A program made the translations under genes and the position numbers. 64,000 nucleotides of DNA, from assembly GCA_015179125.1 (NCBI GenBank), contig WHVA01000091.1:1-64000 (forward strand), written 5' to 3'. Numbering within the stretch: the stretch's first letter is position 1; every line of letters begins with the position of its first letter. Positions 55,963 to 64,000 of the stretch are shown in pieces. The notes beneath the pieces were generated by a model that worked only from the letters and a program-made list of their open reading frames with translations, ran no database searches and was not told the DNA's origin. Source of the stretch: Gautieria morchelliformis. Lineage: Eukaryota; Basidiomycota; Agaricomycetes; Gomphales; Gomphaceae.

Positions 55963-56616
55963 TGTTGCAGTATGACGCAGTCAGTCACGTGATTGTAAGG
56001 GCAACCCTGGCTAGTCGTGGAGATCACACTACCACACAACTGACAAGGGGAAATCCAAAGTATGTATAAATGAACAGAGCATACAAGAGAGGGGGTTCTC
56101 ACCTGACAAGGGGAAATCCAAAGAGAAAAGTCTAAGGACCCCCAATGTCAGCGAGCCCGTATTATACTACGCTGCGCAGCCAGGGACAACACTTGGCACC
56201 CGCCATCAACCCTGCATCCCCCTGACCCTTGATCGACCCTTGATGCCACCTATTATGCGAGTCGCTTGATTTCCGACACTGTTCCGGGGCGGAAGTCGGA
56301 AATTGGAGTGGAACTGGCAAGGCGAACAGAACTGGTGGAAGTTCTCCCAGAAGCGGAATCGTTCCCGAAAGTGGATGCGGAGATGGAATCGGAACCGGAA
56401 GCGGAGTCGGAAATGGAGTCGGAACTGGGTGTGGTGTCGGAACTGGAAATGGAAAACAGGGTGTCCCCTGACAGTGATCGACCTAATCTAGTGTCTGAGT
56501 TCGAAGAGGAACTATACAGTTCTTCCTCTTCGAACTCAGGTGAGACAATAGTATACTTACGAGTATTTGTACTAATATACAGTTCTTCCTCTTCGAACTC
56601 AGTCCTGCGTTTAACA
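55963..56616 (+). repeat. Copia-2 3' LTR, enlarged
   Basis: Begins TGTTGCAG after a GGGGGG purine tract and ends TTTAACA. Contains the solo LTR at 55994-56473 and, after the hairpin, a ~63-bp extra segment that repeats the right hairpin arm (TTCCTCTTCGAACTCAG twice, at about 56522 and 56585). Confidence 0.9.
55994..56473 (+). mobile_element. Solo LTR, 490-bp family (copy D, 480 bp)
   Basis: TGTAAGG...CTGACA with perfect target duplication GTGAT (55989-55993, 56474-56478). The 5' LTR of Copia-2 shows the unoccupied site CACGTGATCGACC. Confidence 0.95.
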
Positions 56617-56741
56617 GGCCATGCACCAGAACCGAGACGGCCTTGGATGATGACGCGGTGGTTTCTTATGGAAGCAATGAAGGGGACACTACCTGGGATA
56701 CAAGTGCACTTGCCGACATTGAGAAGAGTGATGACGAATAA
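56617..56741 (+). pseudogene. hAT transposase C-terminal exon, right part
   Basis: After one GGCCA the frame PCTRTETALDDDAVVSYGS to ADIEKSDDE ends at TAA 56739-56741. An acidic tail of this kind commonly ends fungal hAT proteins. Confidence 0.65.
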
Positions 56742-57488
56742 GAAAATATTTGATATTGATGCTACAGCTTAATCATATTATTTTTTTTCGTATCTGTTTT
56801 TCATAGTTGAAGCCCGGGCTCGAGCCCGGGGCCAAGCCCGACCCAGCCCGAGCCCGGGAAATGGGCTGGGCTCGAGGTTTCATTGAGCCTGAGCCCGCTC
56901 AAGCCGAGCCCAAGCCCGGGCTTTCCGAGCCCAGCCCGGCCCGAGCATCACTATATCTGAGTAGTGTTGCCGCCGGCTTAGCTCAGCTCCGGCTAAGCTG
57001 TCAGCCGAGCCTGTATTTAGCTAAGCCGAGCGTCTTGTTCGGTTATGGTTTTTTGGAACGCGGTTGGTTTGTAAGCCGGTTAAAAACCGGTTGAAGCCGG
57101 CTCGAGCTGGAAGCGTGGGAAGGTGAAATTATATTTGCGAATCGTTCCATACCTGAAGCCATAACCCACTGTTCACTGGATGCTATAACAGACCATCTAG
57201 GCAAGCTCCACAAACCACTTGCTTTTACTGTATGGTAAGTTCTTGGCATATCTATGGTTATAAACTTGTAAAGGCTGACTTGCGTACATAGGCCAGGCGT
57301 CCGATCATCCTTCACAACTGTTCACAAAACACATATGACCCTTTTAACTATGACATTGTTCAATTTTACAGGACAGCAAGCAGTATAAATACGAAAAATA
57401 ATATCTTAGATCTTGTAAGTATTAAGGTATATCGCTTCGACACTCCAGAGCTTTTCTAAAATTACTTCTTCCGTAGCAGCCACCACGT
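56742..57488. other. Spacer with GCCCGAGCCC low-complexity block
   Basis: 56812-57010 is an irregular repeat of GCCCGAG/GGCTCGG words on both strands, able to form many hairpins; such blocks can mark hAT element ends, but no terminal repeat was fixed. About 57100-57420 has open exon-like pieces with introns (GTAAGTTCTTGG...ACATAG) of no known family. Confidence 0.4.
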
Positions 57489-60053
57489 ATGGGCCCCACC
57501 CTTCGCGAGAGGCAGCCGCGTCCAATATATGAAGATGCTATCCTTCGTATAGCCCAGGAAGATGAAGATGGTGTACTCCGGTCACACCCATCCCGAGGGA
57601 CTGGTGCACAAAGACCAGCTGGCAGAGGCGTCACTTGTAATGGTAGAGGTTCATCTCGAGGTCATGGGGGACATGTGCCTAGACCACCCACAGAAGTAGC
57701 CGAGGAGAGGTTGCGTGCTAGACGGGAAAAGCAACGCGAGGATAGACTGGCTCGGAATGAGGAAGAACACATGGCACACGATATGAACACTTTTTTCCCA
57801 AATTCAGAAGCCTCACCTGACGACTCTGACAGTTCTCATATACCATCGCCTGAGTCACTGCCTGCTACACCTCCTAGTCATCCAACACCCGCTCCAGCCT
57901 CTCATGTACCTTTGCATCGTGTTTTCATCACTTCGCGTGTCATCAGCTCTCCATCACCATTTGGTAGACCTTGACCCCGCACTCCGGCAGCACCAGCATC
58001 CCGTGCACCTAGTCGGCTTCCCACACAGAAACCAGTCGTTCGGAAAGGTGCCGTCGATGTGTGGTACTTCTTCGAACCTGGACATTTGACCAAGGGAACA
58101 AAAACACGGTGTAAAATGTGCTCGTAATACTTTTCTCTTGCTTTTCAACACAACGTACTAATACACGTTCATTTAGTGATCCCCCAGTAGAATATGCAGT
58201 CACCACAACCACAGGTGTTCTTCGTAGTCATCTTGAAAGGTTTCACGCATTTGAGTATATGGACACTTGTAAGTCTCATGGATGGAAGGTAAAGATCAAA
58301 TCCCTGGTAAGGACAGCGAATGATGGCGATGCTCCGGTAATGCCTTCATCTCCCCGACCTCCATTTTCTGTGGCCGTGTTTAAAGCTGCTCTTGTCAACT
58401 GGATTGTTGCCGATGATCAGGTACGTACTTCTTAATATCACATTTCTACATAACCTGACATAATGAGATAGTCAATCAATGTTGTCGAATGCCCTGAATT
58501 TCGACACTTGGTCTTTACCCTTCGAGAATCATTATCTGAAAAGGATCTTCCCCATCGCACAGCTATTCCGAACCTGGTGACATCAGCCTGGAACCGTCAT
58601 TTTGCAGAGCTTAAGTCCGAACTCGAGGTAAGCAGTATACAATTGACTATGCTCTATAGATAATTTAATTGACGGCCTTTGCGTTAAGCACACTGTTGGC
58701 AAAATATTGCTTACCACAGAGTTATGGGACAACAAAGGCATGCGTGCCTTCAGTGCAGTTACAGCTCACTACCTGGTGCGAGGAGACCGGTCCTCATCTT
58801 TCAGCAATCGCCGCTATCTAACACTGAGGTCATCCCTGATCAGATTCCTCCCTCTGCCTGGCCGACACTATGGTCAAACACTCGCAAAAGGGTTGTTATA
58901 TGTAACGGACCGTGCAAATATAACCAATAAGGTGAGCTGCTTTCTGCGCTTATACAACCAGATTACTTTTTGACTTTGTATAGATCAAATTTGTGACCAC
59001 CGATGGTGCTTCAAACAACGGTGCAATGATGCATGACTTTGAGCACCTACTCCTTGATCGCTCAATTAGCTTTGATAGCTTAGAGCAACACTTACTGTGC
59101 ATAACAGTTAATCTGGCATGATGTTCCCTTACAGCACTTTTTTAACATGTTGCAGCTGCCTTCCGCACCGACTCCATCTGACTGTCACAGGGATGCTCCG
59201 CGAAATCACAAGCATTGACGCCCTTGAAAACAGTACAATGAACTGCGATGTGCCAGTAGTGATCAACTCTCAAGTGCAAACACCTGCACAGTGTAAGGAC
59301 CCGGCCTTTGGCCGGTTACTTACCGGTAGAACCTTCTTCCGAGCCCGAGCCTTGTGATATTCGTGCCCGAGTACATATGATACTTATCCGCGCCCGAGCC
59401 CGAGCCCGAGCTTGAACTCATATCCCACCTTGATCCCATGCCCGTATCCCCTTAGTTACTGATTCCGCTCCATCACGCATCATTGGTATATTACCTCGCC
59501 CTGACCTCGGTCTCCTGACCTCGCCCTGACCTCCACTAATCTGTTCGCCCCTGACTTGCACCTCGTCCGTATATAACCCCCTTGTATGCATTCCTACTCC
59601 TCAGTCTGAAAATCAACTATCGTATCCCTTCGATCCCTAGCTAGTTTCTAAGCCTCGCCTCTTCAGCCAAACCTCGCCTCTTATTCGTTTGCCTCCGAAG
59701 TTGGGACTCGTGCGTAGGGTCGGCGCAGCACATAAGCTGAAGCCAAGTCCCTCTCCGACTTCCCCATCCAAACCTTGCCCCGTAACCTCGGGCCTTGCCT
59801 CGGGTTTCGCTCCCGACCTTGGCCAACCTTACGACGGATCGTACCGTAACACACAGGCACTGCAGCGTGATCCAATTGCCATCATCTGGAATATCACAAA
59901 TTCTATACGCTCATCGCAGTTGCGTCGGGAAGAGTTCAAGGAAGTCATTATGTGTGGGAATCGGCGACAGCGATGGTTGGATGTGAACGGTAATGCTTAT
60001 GAGATACCAGACCTAGGCCTTATACGTGACAGCCCATTGCGATGGGGGTCAAC
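57489..60053 (+). pseudogene. hAT transposase gene (second copy), interrupted and 3'-truncated
   Basis: From ATG 57489: Arg/Pro-rich region, a TGA at 57972-57974 in place of an expected sense codon, then, in frame, a BED-type finger (VDVWYFFEPGH...CKMC joined over an intron to SDPPVEYAVTTTTGVLRSHL...H). Exons follow with DLWD-like LLTTELWDNKGM, AVTAHYLVRG, and VTTDGASNNGAMMHDFEHLL. A later part has CLPHRLHLTV. After the solo LTR at 59292 it resumes as ALQRDPIAIIWNITNSIRSS, QLRREEFKEVIMCGN and LGLIRDSPLRWGST. Gypsy-3 cuts it at 60054, before the hATC region. Introns keep GT-AG (for example 58127, 58420, 58632). Confidence 0.82.
59292..59851 (+). mobile_element. Solo LTR, 560-bp family, in the hAT gene
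   Basis: TGTAAGGACCCGG...CGTACCGTAACA with perfect target duplication CACAG (59287-59291, 59852-59856). Removal rejoins the hAT frame (QTPAQ/ALQRDP). The interior has CCCGAGCCCGAG repeats and CTCGCCCTGACCTC words. Confidence 0.93.
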
Positions 60054-60267
60054 TGTAAAGATGTCTATCTTAAGCCTTAAGTCACAAGAGCACAACAGAA
60101 CTTGACCAAGTTGTGGTATTCTGAATGCTACGTAGTGACAGTGGAGGTATAAGATGCGATGGGAACCGCTGGCCGCTTCCCACGCATAAACTATACAGTG
60201 GGTCCCTAAGGGGCCCACTGGGATTATGTAATAACTAATGTACAAGTAAATACATGGGTTATTTACA
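60054..60267 (-). repeat. Gypsy-3 3' LTR (214 bp)
   Basis: Reads TGTAAATAACCC...CATCTTTACA on the minus strand. Homologous to 15144-15350. Confidence 0.85.
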
Positions 60268-60283
60268 CCCTCCCCCTCTATAG
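60268..60283 (-). other. Gypsy-3 polypurine tract
   Basis: Minus strand AGAGGGGGAGGG directly before the LTR start. Confidence 0.7.
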
Positions 60284-60300
60284 ATAACTATAGGGGCTAA

Positions 60301-62291
60301 CTATGACTCATAGAGGTCATCCATTATGGAGTCCTCTAGAGCGGCCGATACGATGACGTCATCATCGTACGGGGCCGGTGGAGCACGTGACTCCTCCGGG
60401 GGCACCTCCACGTCATCGGTGGTGATTGGGTGAGGCTGGTTGGCCTCACCACTAGCGGTGGTGTCTGCTTGGGCGATGAGGCCAGCGTCCTCGCGGAGCA
60501 TGGCCTCAATGGCTGGATCCTCAGTCTGAGGAGGGGGCCGGAAGCGCGCCAGCTCTTGGTTGAGCTGAGCGCGAGTGAGGGGTCGCGGTACCGCGGCCCT
60601 CACATGACTGGTCTCGAGGACCTTTTGCTGGCCCTCGTGGGTGGCGGCACTGAAGGCCGCGCCGGTGATGCTGCGTTGAACGTAGTGTTCAATGCGTGCC
60701 ACCCCCTTGCGAGTGACCCCCGCGTAGCGGGCCAACCATCTCGCGATCTCGGCGAGTGGGATGTCGGGGCCAGCTCGGCCCCCCACGGGGAATGGGCCCA
60801 TGATGGAGAGCCATAGGGTGGTGCTCTGAGGCGTCAGCACCTCTCTGGCATCGACGAGGCTCGACCATTGATCGGTCAAGCCGAAAAGGTCGAGTAGCCT
60901 CGCCCTGAGTGGTGATGTGACCCCTTTGACCCGGGGCACAAGGGCCTTCAACCACATCCAGACGTCCATGTCATCCAGGTTGAAGGTGCCATCCACGTTG
61001 TCGCGGATGGCCGATGGAATCCCTTCAGGGTTGTGGATCCAACCCTTCAGGATGGCCACGATATCATGCGGGGTACCGCCTGCTATCATGAGACAATCCC
61101 TTTTGGGATTGCAAAAGCGCGTTGTTCGCGCTCGATGCATTTGAAAATGCCAATCATATCGTGCGTACGTGCGATCTGTGGTGTTTCCTTTGCCCGCGCC
61201 AGGAGTTCGACGAAGCGGGGTTTGTCGAGCAGGCAGACGTCGTACCATTGGGTACGACGTTGTTGGGCCTTCCCTACCGGTTGTGGTAGGAGGTCCGTCT
61301 CGCAGATCGGTGGATCTCCGAGTGGGATGAGCATCCCCTCCCCCGGGTAGGGAGGGTGAACTGTCCCCGCCGGTGGAGGCAGGGCCACACCAGGCCCGAT
61401 ATACTGGGCCTCGACCTGCGCTATCCGCTGTTGGAGGGCGGGGTCGTTGATGGTGTGCAACGTTGACGCCACCAGGTAAGCGCTGATCGCGCTTTCCCTC
61501 GCAATGGCTAGCCCATTGACGGTGTTGGGGGTGCCGCGCAATTTCTTGCGCTTTTTCTTCGGCTGCTCTGCCAGCCGCTGTGCCCTTTCGGGGTCGTACG
61601 TCTTCCAGACGGACGAGTCTGACTCCCATCCTGGTGGGACGTCGAACGCAGAGTTGGAGGGTGCGCTATACCCCTCCGTTGTTGTTGTTGTCGGGGTCGG
61701 TGCCGACAATCGGGACACTAGCCCCGACGTTGCACGTGCCGGCAAAGGCGCCGTCGCGCGAGGTGATGATGGCCCGGCCACTGGGTCCGTGGCTGGGTCA
61801 TGTCGCGGCCTTTTTGAGGCGGCGTGGACCAGGGTAACCTGGAGCTGCGCTGCGCTCAGCTGCTGCTCCAGCTCCTTGATCTTGGCGCGCTCGGTTTCGA
61901 GTGTGTCGTTGCGGTCTTCGACCGTGTCCCAAGTCCTTGACCTCCTTCTTGAGGTCGTGGACCTCCCGGAGGAGCTCTTCCTGCGCATCACGCGCGATGC
62001 TCCTCAGGAGCCATCCCCAGGCGGCATCGACGGTGTCGCCGATGTCTTCGTCCTGCAGTTTGACCTTGCGGGTGCCTGTCGCTGCCCTTAGGTGCACGGC
62101 GTAGTCCGCGCACGTTGCACAATCGTCCGGGTGGACGATGGCGAGGGCCTCCTCCCATCCTACAATTGTCCAGTGCTCCTGGTCTACTGGAGCACGGAGG
62201 ATGTCTGTGGCCCCCTGTCTCGGGGCCGTTGCTCAAGATGTGGACGTTGACGGATCAACGTCCATCCCATCTTTGGGGGGCATCATCTTCT
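60301..62291 (-). pseudogene. Extra ORF between chromodomain and 3' LTR, Gypsy-3 (about 650 codons, lightly damaged)
   Basis: Starts MMPPKDGMDVD at 62291, about 100 bp after the pol end. Blocks: EHWTIVGWEEALAIVHPDDC.TCADYAVHLRA; coiled coil (LKKEVKDL..., TLETERAKIKELEQQLSAAQ); Pro/Thr linker; basic PKKKRKKLRGTPNTVNGLAI, a possible nuclear signal; DPALQQRIAQVEAQYIGPG; TQWYDVCLLDKPRFVELLA; AGGTPHDIVAILKGWIHNPE; DDMDVWMWLKALVPRVKG; TDQWSSLVDA; ARWLARYAGVTRKGVARIEH; acidic tail ending DLYES at 60301. A TGA near 62240 and shifts near 61920 and 61130 break it. It has no zinc knuckle, protease, signal peptide or membrane helix, so it is neither Gag- nor Env-like by motif. Gypsy-2 has the same ORF in the same place. 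Confidence 0.75.
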
Positions 62292-62391
62292 TGGGGATGA
62301 TGGTGGTAGCTTCCAAGAAGCGATGCGCCCTCGGAAAGATCCGAGGTGAAAATTTAACCACACCGTGGCCGGCGCGTCACGTGGTCTGCAT

Positions 62392-64000
62392 GTGACAGAC
62401 ACGTCTAGTGGTGTCTGGGGAGGTCACGTGGCTTGCTCACCCCCCGATGCTCTAGATAGCTATCTAGGGCTTCAAGGTCCTTGCAGGACGACATGGGTTC
62501 CCATGTCACGTCACCTAGGGTCCAGCGGACCTGGAACTCCAGGTCAGTTGAGTTTATCCATCGATGTGCAATAATCTCGTCGACGAGCCACTCGTCGTCA
62601 TTTGCTCCGAAGTCATAAAATGACTTGGCCTCATGACGAGGGAATAATTCGTCGTTGTTAGCCTTGTATCACCATACGAGGCTTGAGTGGAAGACCGGTG
62701 AGATGCGACGGCTTTTCAGCTCGTCGGGAAGGTCAAGGGTCACTGTAGAGGCATCGTTGTGAGCCTCGACGACGCGGTATGGTCCGATGTACCGCGGGAC
62801 CAGTTTTCTGGCTCTTCCTTTCGGGAGAGTTAGGTTTTGTGTCGAGAGGTAGACGCGGTCGTTGGCCGCGTACCTGTCGCTTGCTGTACGTTTCTTGTTT
62901 GCATGAAACATTTGCATCACCCGATGCTCTATGATTGCATTGTGTGCCGCCATCAGGTTCCATCTTGCCTGATGTGCGAACCAGGCTACCCCCTTGAACG
63001 GGGTGTCCACGGCTATGGGGAGGTCTATCTGAGGCATATAGCTGTGGTTCAGCTCGACGGGCGTGAACCCTGTGGTCGCGCTGACGTTGCTGTTGAGGGC
63101 GACCTCAACCATCGGGCATTTCAATGCCCAATCCTTTTGATCGTCTCTGATGACCGCGCGCAATATCTGACCGATCGAGCGGTTTGCCCGCTCGGTGGCT
63201 CCATCCGTTTGGGGATGGAAGCAGTTGACATGAGGAGTTTAGTCCCCATGAGTCGCTGTAGTTCATGCCAGAAGATCGATGTGAACTTCGAGTCTCTATC
63301 CGAGACGATGGAGTCGGGGACTCCGTGGAGTCGAACGATCTCCTTCAGGAACAGCCAGGCTATTCCCTTGGCTGACATGCTCATTGTGGTTGGTACGAGG
63401 TGAACAAGCGAAGTTAGTCCGTCGATGACTACCATCAGGTAGTCACAGTCGTTAGATTTGGGCAGGGGCCCCATGAAGTCGATGCCAATTGACTGCCATG
63501 GCCTATCCGGGATGGGTAGGCTGTGTAGTAGGCCTTTAGGCCGTTGTGGTCCGGTTTTCGTCATCTGACATCTCGCGCACGACGTGCAGAATGACTCTAT
63601 GTCTGGGCTCATGCCCGGCCACCAATACGACCTTCGAACGTAGTTCGAAGTCTTCAGATGGCCGTAGTGGCCGACTATCTGATGTGCCCGATCGATGATG
63701 ATTTCGATCAGTCTCCTTCCCCCCTGAAGAACAGAGCGGGGGACAGCGATGACGTCCCTTTTGAGCTGGTTTTTAGTCCAGATCAGTCCGTCCCGGATTC
63801 CAAATCTCGGGTGCGCGTCCGGGTGCGCCATGATCTTTGAGAACATGGCGTCCTTGTGGTACGCGTCTCATAGCACCTTAGACAGGTCTTCACCCTGTTC
63901 GACGATCCGGCGCAGGGGTGCGCCGTCATTCCCTGCGGTGATGACTCTTACGTCATCGTCGTCGTCGTGGTGTGATGCGGCGACGTTCGCGGGCTTTGGT
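62392..64000 (-). pseudogene. Gypsy-3 pol 3' part: integrase and chromodomain
   Basis: From the window edge: spacer HHDDDDDDVRVITAGNDGAPL, a TGA near 63870 where related copies keep reading, the HHCC finger (AHQIVGHYGHL...CTSCARCQ), the core (GIDFMGPLPKSND, VSDRDSKF), a 1-base shift near 63220, then ALNSNVSATTGFTP, VYLSTQNLTLPKGRARK, FHSSLVW, a TGA, and NNDELFP...DEWLVDEIIAHRW with LEFQVRWTLGDVTWEP, an evident chromodomain (chromovirus lineage). Ends near 62392. Confidence 0.9.

Larger units (their letters stand above)
50406..56616 (+). mobile_element. Copia-2: Ty1/Copia element with 106-bp LTR, nested insertions
   Basis: 5' LTR 50406-50511, primer site GGTTATGGGCCCCGC at 50512, gag-pol, purine tract, and 3' LTR 55963-56616 (enlarged by a solo LTR and a small duplication). 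Perfect target duplication GGCCA (50401-50405, 56617-56621). A 1219-bp CACTG element splits gag. Several stops and shifts make it non-autonomous. Confidence 0.94.
60054..64000 (-). mobile_element. Gypsy-3: chromodomain Gypsy element, continues past the window
   Basis: 3' LTR 60054-60267, purine tract, extra ORF, chromodomain, integrase and the start of the RNase H-integrase spacer, all on the minus strand. Its 5' part lies beyond 64000. Inserted into the hAT gene; the target duplication cannot be checked without the other end. Confidence 0.9.

Overview
The window looks like a transposon-saturated, probably heterochromatic, stretch of a filamentous basidiomycete (Agaricomycete) genome. The grounds are short GT-AG introns (44-65 nt) with CTAAC/CTGAC branch points, a DUF6533-type membrane protein, basidiomycete-type kinase-like genes, and chromodomain Gypsy, Copia, hAT, Tc1/mariner and CACTG-terminus elements nested in one another. 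The species cannot be named from the sequence. No rRNA, tRNA gene or CRISPR array was recognised.

Layout. 0.2-0.8 kb: remnant of a DNA-transposon-like gene. 0.8-6.1 kb: Copia-1, with two 489-bp LTRs and one uninterrupted 1416-aa Gag-Pol, the only fully open retroelement here. 6.1-7.6 kb: GC-rich low-complexity DNA. 7.6-11.3 kb: gene relics (cyclopropane-fatty-acid synthase 3' end, M24-peptidase-like piece, kinase-like 3' end); the last two lie inside a 2.8-kb segment bounded by ~350-bp inverted repeats. 11.9-13.6 kb: an intron-rich DUF6533-type gene, its 3' end duplicated at 14.2 kb. 15.1-21.5 kb: Gypsy-1 (+), broken by two solo LTRs. 21.9-24.3 kb: mixed LTR and kinase-segment fragments. 25.9-31.5 kb: Gypsy-2 (-), carrying four later insertions. 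31.5-35.1 kb: rearranged LTRs, minisatellites, a Copia gag start and an RT fragment split by an inversion.

35.1-49.9 kb: a direct tandem array of a ~5.4-5.65-kb unit, two full copies and a third partial one. Each full unit has an unrecognised gene (-), a decayed WD40-like gene (+), a kinase-like gene (-) whose six-exon frame is open in both copies (433 aa), and a 3' fragment of a cyclopropane-fatty-acid synthase gene (+). The third copy is split by a 3185-bp Tc1/mariner element with 58-bp inverted repeats, a TA target duplication, an apparently intact DD34E transposase (317 aa, four exons) and, tail to tail with it, a second apparently intact gene (535 aa, five exons) of unknown function.

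50.3-60.0 kb: hAT-transposase pieces. One tail is split by Copia-2 (106-bp LTRs, target duplication GGCCA), which itself holds a 1219-bp CACTG-terminus element and a solo LTR. A second hAT gene holds another solo LTR and is cut by Gypsy-3 (-; from 60.05 kb past the end of the window). Gypsy-2 and Gypsy-3 both carry an extra ORF between the chromodomain and the 3' LTR. Most insertion boundaries are fixed by target-site duplications, by rejoined reading frames or by unoccupied sister copies, so the order of insertion can be read. The strongest candidates for something undescribed are the two-gene mariner element and the post-chromodomain ORF of the Gypsy family.
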